Shown here in pieces: positions 1 through 12,700 of a stretch of 64,000 nucleotides of DNA (position 1 is the stretch's first letter; each line of letters begins with the position of its first letter). The stretch covers positions 186,001 through 250,000 of the forward strand of contig JAPMXV010000057.1 of assembly GCA_026936335.1 (NCBI GenBank), given 5' to 3'. Below the pieces are notes generated by a model. That model had not been told where the DNA came from. It did not search any database and was given only the letters and a program-made list of their open reading frames with translations. The stretch comes from Mantamonas sphyraenae (lineage: Eukaryota > CRuMs > Mantamonadidae). The position numbers were made by a program, and so were the translations under genes.

Positions 1-3000
1 TGTGCTCGCCGTGGCGCCAGTTGGTCACTCCTGCACACACTTCGTGGTAGATTGCCTGCTCCAGCGCCTCCAGACGGCCTCCGCGCAGCGACGGGCCCAG
101 GTTGCGCGGCGTAAAGAAGCACTTGTGCTCCTCCACGAAATCCTCCTGCGGGTCCACAAAGGGCCTCCACTGCAGCGGGTCGTTGATGTCATACTTGATC
201 TTGGTCGGGTCGCTGTGTTGGATGTTGGCCCAAATGTTTTCCGCGTTGAACAGCGTCTCAATGGACATGTATGGCACGTTGACCTTCACCAGCTTCTCCG
301 ACCCCTTGGGCAGGGACATCTGCGGGCCGTCGTCCACCTCAAACACCTCCACCTCTTCCGCCTCATAGGCTGCGTTCTCTCGCTGGATGTCCTGGCGGTC
401 CAGCACCACGTCCTCGTCATCGCGCAGCATGTCCGCCGTGATCTTACCCTTGCCCTTGTTGTCCGCCGACACGTCCACCGCCACGTCGCCCATGTCCACC
501 TCCTCCTCTTCCTCGTCCGAGTCATCGTCGTCGCCCATCAGCGCGTACCGCTGGTGTTCCTCGTCGCCAAGCCAGCGCTCAGGCAGCACGTACCGCTTGC
601 CGTTTGTTGTCTCCCAAAAGATCACCGAGCCGTCGTTCTCCAGCGTCACCACCCACGTGTGATCCTCGCCGTTCTTGGTTTTGCCGTTTGCGCAAAACGC
701 GTTGATTTTGGTTGGCGGCTTGCCCTCGACCTCCTTGACCGTGAGACCCAGAAACAGGTTGCACATGAGCATGGCGTGCTCCTCTGCGTCGCCCTTTTTC
801 ATGTCCAGGAAGTAGTTGGTGGAGCACCACACGTCGTCCATGCCCTGGAATGCGTCGACGTCGCTGGAAAAGGTGAAGCACTGCACGGTGCGTGCCACCT
901 TCAACGTGTTGCCCTGCAGGTCCTTGGGCGGGTTGATGGGTTGGATAAAGGTGGGGAGGAAGCGCAGGGCGCCCGATTCGTCGCCTGCCTCGATGAAGTA
1001 CTCTCCGTCCTTGAGCAGGGCGGCCGGGATGCCCTCGCGCCAGGTGACTTCGCGCTCTTTGTACACGGGCGGCAGCTCGCGCAACTGACTGGTCATGTCC
1101 TTTTCCAACACCATGCTGGACGGAAAGTCTGGCTGGAACCAGGCGGCAAAGTCGACTGTGGCCTCGCTGGGCTCGTCTGCGTTTGCGGTGAACAGCTGCT
1201 GGGCCGCGTTCTTGTACATGCGCGTGTTGCTCTTGTTGTTCTTGGGGTCGTACTGGTCGGTGGCGCCGTTGAGGATGTCGTAGAGGTCGATGTCAAACTG
1301 ACCCTGCTGGTCGTTGCCGGCCTCGTCCCAATCCCACGCGTACACCTTGACAGGACCCTTCTTGGCGAGGGCGTCGGGGGTGTCGCTCACAAGACGCACG
1401 GGGAAGTACAGCGTCTCGTCGAACTTTGGGTTGAGGTTGCGCTTGACAATCTTGGTGGTTTGCGTGACGCCGCCCCAGGTGATGGTGAAGAAACAATCGG
1501 TGGAGCCGTTGTCGTCTGTGGCACGAAGGTTGCTGGCCGAGTTGATCTTCACGGCCAGGTAGCGCATGCCCGGAACAGGGATAACAATGTCACCCTCCTG
1601 CTCAAAGCGAGGCAGGGTGTCCGAGGTCACCATGCCCTCGAGACCGCCCGCGGGGGTCACTTCGATAAGCGTCTCGCCGTTGCGAGTGACCTTTTTGGTC
1701 TCGCGGATCTCCAGGTCCATGGAGCCGTAGTCGAGGACACCACGCATGAGCACGTCCGCGGAGCCGATGAGGTCGTCCTTGCCGACCTGATCCCAGTCGA
1801 AGCACTCGATCTTGATGATTTCGTTCTCCAGCTCGCTGCGTGTGCCACGGTAGGTGATCTCGCCGACCTCGGACCAGGTGGGCTGCAGTGTTTTGATGCA
1901 GTGTTCGCTCTGGCAACTGCGGTTGAGGCCGCCCTGGAACATCTGCGACCAGTTGTTGTCAAACTTGATCTTGATGTACGGATCCGAGGTGCCGCTGCTG
2001 TCCTTGGCCAGAAGGTTGCGTCCCTTCCAGTCAGTGAAGCTGAGCTTAAAGTCCCACACCTCCTGGAAGTAGCCCATAAACTGGATGTCGCCGGCAATGA
2101 CGTTGCGGCCGCCCTGACGAAGGCGCAACTCGTGTTCTGTGGCGGGCCATGGGGATGGTGTGTGTGTGTGAGCGAGAGGCGAAAATGGGAGGGTGTGTGG
2201 TCTGGAAACGGGGCGCACTGGCAGTGGGAGGACTCACCCTGGGCGATGGTGCCGTCGGCCCACTTGTGGAGGTTGAGACGGGCTTCGCCCATCAGCTCTT
2301 TGCTGCAACCGCAGCAGCTGTGAGGAGAGGCAAAGACGGGACACAGTGAAAACAGGGTGTGGTGTGATGAGGGCGGTGCGCAGGAGTAGGCGCACACAAA
2401 GGGGCACGGAGGTGGTGTGTGAGCGGACACAGCAAGTGCGTGAGGAGGAGAGATTGGCGGCGCCGAAGCGGTTTGAAATCCAGGACGCAGGCGAGGCAAA
2501 ACACGGCGGCCTCAGGCTCGCAGGGTGGGTGGAATGGAAGGTGGGGAGGGATACAGAGGTGATGCAAGGTCTGTGTGGCAAGGGTATGCACGCGGGGATG
2601 TGTGTACGTGCGTGTAGGGCAGGTTGGAGCGAGACAAACGGCGCGTCAAGAGGGAAAAGGGGTGACGCGTTGCTCGCGCGCACAAAGGGAGGTCGAGAGA
2701 GAGTGGCCACGGGTGGACGCACATGAGGGCCAAGGGTGCCACAGGGAGATGCAAAGGGCGGTGGAGGGAGGCCCGGAGGAAAGGAGGAGGGGAGGGTGGT
2801 GTGTGTGCGCAGCAGGGGGTGCGAGAGGGAGGTGGCCCAAAAATTCGGGCGGTGGAAGCCGAGGAAAACGAAAAGGGGCGAAAAAACGGGCACGTACCCG
2901 ACGTTGAAGACCTGGATGAGGAGCTCCTGGTCCTTGAGGTCTTCGTAAGTGCCTTGCCAGTACTTGACAAACTCTGTGTCAAAGGTGGCGCCGTCCTTGT

Positions 3001-3283
3001 CGTCGTAGCCCTTGATGGACTCTGTGGTGAACTCGGGGCCCTTCTTGCCCGTCTTGACGATGCCCTCGCCTGCGTGACGGCGGTCCTCCTCGTGGTAATT
3101 GCCTCCGAGGGTGAATTTGACCTTGGGGCGTGTGAGATCCTTTGTGTTTTTGAGCTGGATGTTGCGCAGGGTGCACTTGAAGGTGCGCTCAAAGGTGGCC
3201 GCATCCTGGTTGAGGATCAGCGAGTCGGAGCCACTGTAAACCATTTCGTCCTGCTCGTCATCGTCGTCAAAGGCACTGGACAT
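1..3283 (-). CDS. C2 / transglutaminase-like ciliary protein (CC2D2A-like), partial
   Basis: The gene runs leftward and off the window edge, so the C-terminus is missing. Exons are 3283-2898, 2317-2238 and 2136-1 (continuing); donors are GTACGT at 2897 and GTGAGT at 2237, and phases join cleanly to give about 867 visible residues. A first C2-like segment starts near residue 25. A clearer C2 domain follows exon 3 (DPYIKIKFDNN, then a Ca-loop-like FDWDQVGKDD), then another with DNGSTDCFFTITW. Next comes a degenerate transglutaminase-like region with the family signature FLDMKKGDAEEHA and LMCNLFLGL, then an acidic linker and the ENIWANIQ block. This order and these blocks resemble CC2D2A/CEP76-type proteins of the ciliary transition zone. 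The start is the first ATG, followed by an acidic DDDDEQDE stretch. Family assignment is by recognised motifs, not alignment. Confidence 0.72.
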
Positions 3284-3455
3284 GGTTTTTGGATGTTGGT
3301 GGCGCTTGTGTTTTGGATGGGGACGCACGCGCGTGGAGGCAAAAAGTCGAACGGTGCAGCACATTGCACCAGAGGAGCTGGGAGGGACGCACAGACGCGC
3401 GGGTGAGAGAGAGAGAGCCAACGAGACGACGCGAGTGCAGAGAGAGGAGCAGAGT
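3284..3455. promoter_or_regulatory. shared upstream region of divergent genes
   Basis: These 172 bases separate the start codons of the CC2D2A-like gene (leftward) and a coiled-coil gene (rightward), so both promoters must lie here or inside the transcribed ends. No TATA box is evident. A GA repeat (gagagagagag) lies near 3405-3416. Confidence 0.45.
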
Positions 3456-5880
3456 ATGATGGGACGTACGGATGAGCAGGGGGCGTCGTCGACGTCGCAA
3501 AAGCGACATGGGGCCGGCGGTGTCAAGACCGACCGCGCGAGCCAGGCGTTCCAAGCACAACTGGAAGCGCGACGAGCAGAACGAGAGCGCAAGCGGGCAC
3601 AGATTGCGGAGCGGAAAGCAGAACGCAAGGCACAGGAAGAGTGGGAGGCGGAAGAAGCACGCAAGGTAGGTCTTTTTGCTCATTTCAACGGACATCCGCA
3701 AAGGCAGGCGGGAAAACGGCACCAGGCAGCTGACACGGGAGGAGCGGGACATGCACACACAGGCGGAGCAGCAAGCACGGATGGAAGAGCTGGAGAGGAA
3801 ACGGGCGTGGCTGGAGGAGGAGCGAGCACGGCTGAATGAGTCGTTGAACAGCAGTCGAGACGCAAGGAGTGTGTTGACGGAGGCGGAGAGACGGCAGCAG
3901 CGGAGCGCAGAGACGGACCCGCTGAGCCGGATACTGGAGGAGAGCGCAGGAATGGAAGTGAACGGGTCGTTACTGGACGACTTTTCGGGAGAAGATCCGA
4001 TGGAGTTTGTGGAAGGCGGGGGAGGAGGCAGTGGGGAAGTGGAGGAATTGGGAGCTGGGACGACAGAAGCCACAGAGACGCAGGGGAGGCATGGGACGGG
4101 CAAGGGCAATGGAGAGGCGTGGGAAACATCGTCGGTGGTGTCGAGGGGATCGAGTATGAGCCAGAGAAGCAGTGTACAGAAAAAGGGAGAGGCACGACGG
4201 GCTCGCGAGCGCGAGGCGAATCTGGAGGCTATTGCACGGCGGCAGGCACGGGAGGAGCGTGCACGTAAGATGCGGGAGGCTCTTGAAGAGACGGTGGCAG
4301 TTGGGCAAGGGACACCACCAAGCCAACATGAGCTGCGTGCACGGAAGCACAAGGAAAAAGTGAGTGGACGCAAGACGGCGCCGGGAGAGGTGGTGAACGG
4401 AGAGTACCAGTCGCCGTACAAGGTAAGGACACAGGGGAAAAGGCCGAAGAAGAGCCACTTTGAAGGATCTAGCAAGTCGAGTGGGGCTGGGGCGGACGAG
4501 AAGGAGGGAAGGGAACGAGTGGACCCGCGCAAGGCAGCACACAGTGCGAGTGCACGTAGTCTGAAGGGCACGACGGTGCATGGACGCAAGACGAAGCGGC
4601 TGGCATGGAGCGAAAAGGCACACAAGGAGGAGGAGGAAGAGGCGAGGGTGGCACGTAGGGTGAGCCAACACCACCGGACGGCGGACAGGAACCCACGCAG
4701 CAAACCATGGTCGGCAAGCAGCAAACACAAGGAGATTGTGGCCAACGCGCCGCTGAGCTACACTGCGGGGGCGCCGCCAATTCTGCATATGGATCGAGAG
4801 GATGTGACAGTGGTGGAGGAGGAGCCGAGGTCGCCAAAGCCACCTGTGCCACGGCTGGGAGTGCGTGGCGGGAGCACACAGAGGGAGGAGCCGGAAGAGG
4901 GGGTGCAACAGGTGCCGCTGAAGCCACCCGTGCCTGTGGTGAAGAACAAAAAGGTGCCGAGTGAGGAGGAGCCGATGAAGGCGAGCGATCTGCCGCGGAA
5001 GCCTGCAGTGCCGCGGTTTGACAATGTGGTGCGACGGCAAAACGCAGTGAGGGAGGAAGTGGAGCGAGAGAAAGAGCGCAAGGCGGAGGCAAAGAGGAAA
5101 CGGAAGCAGGAGGTGATGGCGGAACGGCGAGAGAGGAGGCGGCGTGCGCGCGTGGAGAAGGAGAGACATGCACAGCACAAGAGGGGGAGCAAGGGAAAGG
5201 TGAGGGTGCCACAGGGGGTTCCTTCACTCAAGTGGGACCCGCAGATGTTGACGAACGAGCTGGACGAGTCGTTCGAAGAGGCTGAACGGCAGGCGAGCGC
5301 ACGGAGCAGTGCGTTTGAGAGCGAAGAAGCGGAGCGGAGCTCGTTGATGGAAAGCATTTCCCCGCGCAAGAAGATGCAAGAGGAAGAAGAGGGGCAGGGA
5401 CAGGAGACAGAGGACGAGGAGGAGTGGGAGGAGGACGAGGAGGAATGGGAGGAGGACGAGGAAGAGGACGGGAGTGGAGGACGGGAGCTTGCGGAGAGGA
5501 GGAGCGAGAACAGTGAGGCGCTGTCGGACATGTTGTACATGGGCAGTCCGCGAAGTGGGAGCGAACGGGATGGAGGATGGTCGTCTGCGGGAGAGACTGA
5601 GTCAAGCGTCAGCACTTTGGGCATGGGGGGATTGACACCCAGGAGTGCGGCTGAGCGAAGGGCAACCCTGCTGGCACGAGCACAGGCACGCATTCAGGAG
5701 AGGATGGAAAAGAGGAGTGCCCTCATGGACGAGTGGAGTGGAAGCGAGAGCGAAGGGGACGTGGCTGTGGACGTGGAGTTTGATGTGAGGCGGGCCTTGA
5801 CACTACGGGAAAGGATCGAGGCGGCAGTGCGGGGAGATGTGGTGTCTGTGGGTGGATTGGAGGGCGACAAGGAGGTGTGA
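3456..5880 (+). CDS. highly charged coiled-coil protein with proline motifs
   Basis: Two exons, 3456-3665 and 3730-5880, joined by a 64-base intron (GTAGGT to GGCAG, phase 0), give 786 residues. No known domain is recognised. Residues about 25-110 are Arg/Glu/Lys-rich helix (RRAERERKRAQIAERKAER), typical of cytoskeletal coiled coils. The middle is a low-complexity basic region. Residues about 400-480 hold three spaced proline motifs (PKPPVPRL, LKPPVPVV, RKPAVPRF) that look like SH3-type ligands. A second basic helix (REEVEREKERKAEAKRKRK) is followed by an acidic tract around 600. Opposite-strand open frames are shadows of the purine-rich coding strand. Two adjacent ATGs are possible; the first was used. 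Function unknown; a cytoskeletal or flagellar scaffold is only a guess. Confidence 0.75.
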
Positions 5881-5947
5881 GTCGGGAGGGGTATTGCGAC
5901 AACGCGCGCAATCCAAACATTAACAAAACCCAACGACAATTCCGAAC

Positions 5948-6581
5948 ATGAACAAGAGCTGGATTGCCCTGCTTCTGATTGCCCTTAGCGCCTTTGCCCT
6001 CGCCGAAGAGGCTGCCGCCACAACGGAGGAGACTGCCGCGGATGCGGAGGTCGCCGACCAGGTGGAGGACGATATTGCCGCTGAGACGGAGGAGGAGGAT
6101 GCTGCGGTGGACAGCGATGACGCCGAGGAGGACGCCGAGGCCGATGAGGAGGAGGAGGCCAACGAGAGCGAGGAGAGCGACGAGGCTAGCCTGTACGTCG
6201 TTGGCGCGAGCGAGAAGAAAGCGCAACCCGCTCCCACCATCCCCCCTTTTTTTCCGCATTCGGCCGTTTGTGCTTTTGCTTTTGTGGGTGATTTTGGAAG
6301 AGCTGACACGTGTGAATGGATGGGATGACCACAGTGACACCGAGGTGAGCGACGCCGACGCAGAAATCGAGGAGACCGAGGACGAGACCGATGCTCTGCC
6401 CGAGGTGAGCAGCGACGAGTCGAACGAGGAGGATTCCGCTCTGGAGCAGTCTGACGCCTCCGAGGAAGATTCTTCGGACGAGGAGGACAGCGACAACGAG
6501 GAGGGTATCTTCAGCAAGCGTGGTGGAAGCAGTGGATACCGCGGTGGCCGCATCGGTGTCAACCCTTGGGGCGGCTGGTAA
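5948..6581 (+). CDS. small secreted acidic protein, Gly/Trp C-terminus (polyampholyte family A)
   Basis: Exons 5948-6192 and 6335-6581 (GTACGT donor, CACAG acceptor, phase 2) give 163 residues. The first 20 residues are a clear signal peptide: short basic start, hydrophobic core ALLLIALSAF, small residues before the acidic mature part. The mature chain is almost only Asp, Glu, Ser, Ala and Thr, then turns at about residue 138 into a short basic, glycine-rich tail (FSKRGGSSGYRGGR) ending NPWGGW. The gene at 15931 is a clear paralogue with the same signal-peptide core (IALLLIAL), intron phase and position type, and a Trp-terminated tail. The 5' leader is A/C-rich in both. No ER-retention signal is seen. 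Function unknown; acidic secreted proteins of this kind occur in granule matrices and mineral-binding proteins, which is analogy only. Confidence 0.8.
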
Positions 6582-6765
6582 ATTGCGACCACACGTGCCG
6601 GGCAGTCGCCTGGCAGCAATTTGGTGATGTCGGTGGCAAAACGAGTGAATGAAAGCACGCGTGTTGTCCGCCAGTAGGGGTAGTTGCTGGTGTGTGGCGT
6701 CGGAAAAGCAGAGACCTGGGCCAACGCGGCGCAGGCGCTTCCAACGATTTTTGTCATCATTCACG

Positions 6766-9700
6766 ATGCACGAGATCGACGTGGATGGGAGAGACGTGGA
6801 GGGCAAAGACACATGGAAGCTACGCGTGCCGTCATGGGTGACACGAGGGCGGAGAGTGGCGGGACAAGGACTGCTCCTGCTTCTTCAGTGGCAGCATCCA
6901 ACTCCAGACTGGATGGTTGCCGTGTCCCTCTTTCTTGTGCATAGTCAAGCAGTAGCACTGCTCGCACCAGCAGGTGAGTGTACTTGGGTGCATTCAACCC
7001 AACACCGCGCAGGCGGAAGGTTGACAGACCTTTTCGTCCAGTTGTTCTTCCTGCGCGTCGAAAGAACACTTTTCGTCCAGTTGTTCTTCCTGCGCGAAGG
7101 AAGAACAACTCGACAAAAGTTCTTTGAACACAGCAGCACTGAATTGTGGTGTGCCAGAAGGGGACTTGGTCGTGGAAGACATATAACTCCTTCGAGTGAA
7201 CGTGTGTTTCGGGAGAGGACTCGTGGTTGTGATGAGTTCGCAGCGGCGGGCCCTTTTCGTCAAAAATCTACGATGAAAAAGAGTTCGACCCCAGGCTCGC
7301 AGAAACACGAGTGCTGGCACGAAACATCGATTCCAGCGGATTGGAAATGACCCTTACAGCATGCGATGAACCCATACATTGGTCGATGAGCACGTACGGT
7401 GAGCTCGTCGGAGAATCTGCTGACACCAAAATCCTTCTTTGCGAACAGGCATCCTGAGCGGACATGAATCTCACAGCGGCGGATCTCCCGTCGAACAAGT
7501 GATGCGTGCGTTGTTGCTTCTGACAGTGGCCGAGCACTTGACGGCGTGGGTTCAGGCCTTGGTGCTGGTCGTGTTTGGGCTTCTGGCGTTCACGATTTTG
7601 GCCACTTCCAGACAGTTCTTTCTGCTCATCTTCCCCGTGCGTGTGTTGCGCCAATTGCTTCCCGTGGCATCTTCTGTGCTGTACACACCGATGGTGTGTG
7701 TCCTACTGGCGGATGGCAGCGGACTGAGCTGGCTTTGCACGGTGCTCTTGTTCTTCATTGGATTCGCGTGGAATCTACTTGGATTTGACTCGAATCCAAT
7801 GTCCACGTCGGCATTGGCACGTCCGCATGGACGAGGCACCGCCATGTGGTTTGTGATCCGCAGCGCCTTGGCCATCGGTGCAATGACGAAACTGGGGGGC
7901 GTTTTGGACGATGAAGAGCGCGCACGGCTGTTTTTCATGGGCTATGCGGTGTTGGAGAGTTCCTGCGTGCTGGTGCAGTGTGTGATGATGCCTTTCTTTG
8001 CGCAGTGGATGAACCAGCTCTCGATCGCGCTCACAGTAGCTGGGATGAGTGGGACGCTGGTGGCAGCCGTGATGTCATCGGAAGAAGCATTGACGTTCAA
8101 CGTGGTGTGGGTTGTGTGCACTGGAACGTGTGCCGGCGTGGCGTGGATTGGCGTTGGACAACTTTACGACCGCAAGTTTCGCATGCCCATGGCCGGCGTG
8201 TGCGATCAAGACACTCGTATGGATCAGTGGGTGTATGTGGATCCATTCAACAGTGTGCTTGTGGTGGGTGGAGAGCCGCTTGAGGTGCGCTCAGCATTCG
8301 AAGTGGAGGTGTTTGCACGCTTGTTGGAGAACGAAGAGGACATGATGGCCTTCTACAAGTGTGCCCTGGCCCTGTTTCGACACAGTGCCTACTTGTGGCT
8401 GTGCTACCACCGACTCCAGCTCGCCGTGAGAGACGGTAAGAGCTCAGTCGACTTGGACAGTCTGTACGACTTGTTCCCACGCACAGACATCTCTCTGATG
8501 ATCGCGCTGGAGCGCACACGTATGTTGGACCACTCCAAGGATCTGTCTGGCCTTGCATCCCATATGGAACTGCAGGCAAGCCTGGATTTGGCAGAGTCGA
8601 GGCACGTGATGACGCTGCAGTTGCTGGAACGCTTCTGGAGTCTGCAGCAATTTCAGGAGGTGGACATGAACGAACTGGAGGCGCTGGTGTCCACCATTGT
8701 TCTGTGCCAGCGCAGGACACGCGCAAAGTACCTGGCGATGATCGATCGATTTCCACGCAAGCCGCGAGTGTTTCGAGCGTACGCTCACTTCATGGAGGAG
8801 GTGATGGGCAACGAAAGCGTCGCATTTCAGCTGCATGCCAAAGCAAACCAGCTGGAGGTGATTGTGGAGGCTCGGCGGAGGTGGGAATCGGGATTGGGAC
8901 ACAGCAGGTCATCGCTTGTGGTGAACCGAGCGTGTTCGATTGTTGCGGTGGACACTGAGTGTGTGCTGGATTGGAACTGCGCAGATCTTGTGCACAAACC
9001 CATCAGCAAGCTGTTTCTGGGCGACGGGATGTCCACGTCACACTTCAAAGAGAAGCATGTGTGGGCTGCTGTGTCGACTGAAGGCGAGCTCGTGCTGATC
9101 GAGGCTGTTGGTGAGGCGATGGAGCACGGTTTGACGTCAGTGGTCATCCGAAACGACCCGATGAAGTACGCGGGCCAGCTGCTGCTCGGATTCGAGGTGC
9201 GAGGAGTCAGCGTACCCACGTTGTGCCTGGTGGCGTGGAACAACTTGGCAGCTGTGTGGTGCAAAGAAGCAAATGTGCGCATCCAGACCTTGCGAGGCGT
9301 CCATGTGGACTCTGTGGTGGAGCCTGTGAAAGGTGGCAAGCGTGCGAGCGAACTGATGGACACAGCAGCGAAGGAAGAAGATGGACGGGCATGGGGCAAG
9401 TTCACTTTGCCTTTGCTTGCGTGCGGAGAGGTCAAGTGCCAGCTGATGTGGAATGAGCACCAGAAGGTGCTGTGTGTCGCCGTTGCTTCCGCACAGGTGT
9501 CCCATGCTCAGGCCGTTGTTCGACAACAGCGACGCAGGGTGTCCCACAGGGCACCTTGGGGTCGATCAACTCACACAGTGACACCGCCGACGTCGTCGAT
9601 GCTCACATCTCGTCGTGCATCCGTCGCCCCAGAAAGAAATCGACACGCAGCCGCAACAAGAGAAAGTGTGTGTGCCCAAGCATGCTTTGCTCTCGAGTGG

Positions 9701-12700
9701 TGGGAGCACATTGCAATCTGTCGACGAGGAGTCCGACACCCGCGCGCGTCACGAGGCAATTCTCGCCCGCGTTCGTGACTTGCGTGCACGGGTGGCACGG
9801 AATGGGTTGACATCGAGCAGCCTTGATGCTCGCCACAACGATGCGGTGCAGAGTTTGAAGCGTGTGGTGATGGCTTGCGTACTTCTAGCGCTGTCGCTGG
9901 TGGCACTGAATGCGGCCCAACGCATTTGGGTGCATCCCAATGGCACGTCCGCAATGACCCTACACGAAGTTCTCCATCACACTGGACGGGCAGTAGGCAA
10001 GAGTGAGCTTTACGCACGCATCCTTCAGGCGGACGGCGAGCGCGTAATGCTGCAGCGGAGTGCATCCACGAGCAATCAGTCGACGCATGGAAACTCGACC
10101 CGGAGACAGGCGTGGCTGGAGCATGTGCTTCAACTTGATGGTGTTCGGGACTATGGATCTCGCTTGCGGGTCTCGGGTCATCATTTGGCCGAAGCGAAGC
10201 AGAACATGCACGTCCTCCCGCCAGGATCGAGCAGGGCATCGGGTAGAATCATGTCCAACTCCTCTGTGCGTGTGTTCAGACGCAGCAAAAGCGGCGTCAA
10301 GGGGGGTTCAGACATGACTCTGTCTCCCATGGCGGCTACCTCGATAATGGCGCATTCCGTGTTGGCAGGAGCGGATGCAAACGTGTCTGCCATCAATTTG
10401 ACAACAGGGGCCTGGGATCGGCTCATGCACGGTTTTCACTTTGTGGTGGACAATGGCAAGGCTCTGCGTGGGGTGCTGGAGACCCAGTGCCTCGATGTGG
10501 TTCTCGAGTTTGTGGATGTTGTGCAACGGTTGGGGCTCGAGACGTCGTTGCGTGCGGCCAACGCCACAATTGTGCTGTTTTGCGCACTTGCGCTGGTGAT
10601 GCGCAAAAACGTGCATGCAACGTCATTGGAGAGGCGAAGGGCGACGATTGCGATTTCAAAGCTGGCCAAACCGGTCTTTCGGAGGCTTGCCACCCAGTAC
10701 GAGGCTTATGTTGCACGACACTCAGGTGCAGTGATGCCTGGAGTGGAATCGCCCTTGGATGTGATAGGGAGCGCACAGGCAAGCCCTCAATACGGCACGG
10801 AGGCTGGTACGCAAGGAGAGTCGACGCCGTCGATTTTGGACATGGAAGCGAGCGAAAGTGAGGATCTGAGGACACAACTGCGTTCAAAGGACAGGCGACT
10901 GTTGTTGGGCTTCGGGGTGACGTTCCTTGCACTGGGCATGGTGCTGGGACTGAGCCTGGCAACCCAGGAGCAGTTCTTGGCGAGAAACGAAGGACTGCGG
11001 GTGGCATGGGGCCTGCACAATGCGATCAATGATGCAAAGCCAATGGTGGTGGACTTTGTGCTCGCCGGATCCGTGTCGAATGCGACGGCGATGCGGGCGG
11101 CAGCCGGAAACGTGCGCAGATGGGTGGATTCCATGAATCGGGTGATGGCAGCGAATGGCACGGAACAGGACTTTGAGACGCTTCAATTGGTTTACACGCT
11201 GGATTTGTGCACGAAACACGCGTGCAAGACGGCGTGGGGGAGGCACCACGCTTTCCGGGGTGTGCTGGCGCTGGTGACGTCGTTTGCCAGAGAATTGGAA
11301 GATTGGGCGTCGCAAGGGACGATGGAGGGGAGTCGCGAAGTGGTTGCGAAACAGGTGTTGATTGAGCAGGAGGGGGTTTTGGTGTTTGCGGTGGAGAGGC
11401 TGGTGGACATGCTGATGGCTCGGATGGAGAGATTGATGAGTCTGTGGATTCCCTCGACTGTGATTGTGGATGGACTGGGAGTGATCTGCATTGTGTGTGT
11501 GTTTGGGGTGGTGTTGTGGCCAACAACACGGGATCTGGACGATGAGGCACAGCACATGCAATTTGTGCTGCTGACGATGCCGGACGAGGTGCTGGTGCAG
11601 GTGCCTCAGATTGGAGAGCTGCTGTATCTGTTCGATGATGATGAAGATGACAGCAATGTGAGGTCTGCCTCAGGGCAGTTGCGACAGCACCGGATCCGTC
11701 GCGTTTCCGAAGCAAGCGAAGACACGAACGGTGCATGGGCGGGGATTTTGCGGATGGCCAGGGGTCACAAGGTTGCATTAGCAACAGGTATCGCGGTGTT
11801 GTGGACGGCTGGGTGGTTGGTAGGCATGCTTGTGAACGAAAACGAGTCCGCTGACGGATTGGGCATCGTGCAAGCGGTGGTGGGCTGTGGCATCAGTGCG
11901 GTGCTGATACCGACGCAAGTGTCGACTACGATGATGATAGCTGGGCCTTGGGTCGTGGGGGCAGGAGGGTGGTCCATGTTGGAGGCGGTGACTGTGCTCG
12001 TGCCTGTGCAGGCCGTGTGTGCGAGCATGACGGCCTTGTGGCTGGTTTGGGGATTGCAGAAGGATGTCGAGTGGAAGTATGTTCGCTCAGTGGGTGTGGG
12101 GGTCCTTGTGGGAATGGGTGCGATGGTGCTGATGGGATTTGGGATCGGGGAGCAGGGGATGATGGGGTGGATGTTTCGCCGGATGGGCAACTGCTTTGGC
12201 CTGACCATCATGATCTGGTGGAATTCCCGTGAGGGCAGCCAAGACGACGGATTGGTTGGACCACGAACGCACGCGCTTGCACCGTACCTTGGGATTGTTG
12301 TGGCTGGGTTGACGCTGGTGGATTGGCAAGTGGGCGGGGTAGGGCACATCCTCGTCGCGGCGTCGATGACGCTGCTTCAAGGCAGGAAGATGAGGGAAGC
12401 TCTTCCGACCACAATGTGTGTCCTTGCACTTTCGAGCTGGATCCAAACCGCAGGCATGGCTGCAGGAGGACTGTACGCAAACATACGCGGGGAAATCGCT
12501 GCCGTTGGAGGTTGGTTGATGGTTTCATCCGTGTTGCTGAGCGTGTCGAGTCTGTGGGCGTTCAATCATTGGGAGCTGTGTCTGCGCTTGTTTGTTTTGT
12601 GGGCGTACTCCGGCTACGCTTTGGGGTATGCGCGTTCAAGAGCGGCGACGGAGGCAATCTCACTGGTGTTTGAGGTTTGCATTGGCCTCGGGCTGGGCTA

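Noticed and set aside
2-2323. 773-codon open frame on the plus strand
   Set aside because: It is the antisense of exon 3 of the CC2D2A-like gene. Its product is a shadow rich in Val, Leu and His, while the minus strand reads as C2 and transglutaminase-like domains.
7439-7450. TTG start for the TmcB-like protein at 7439
   Set aside because: A splice acceptor (GAACAG) lies exactly here and joins in phase to an upstream exon with an ATG and a hydrophobic segment.
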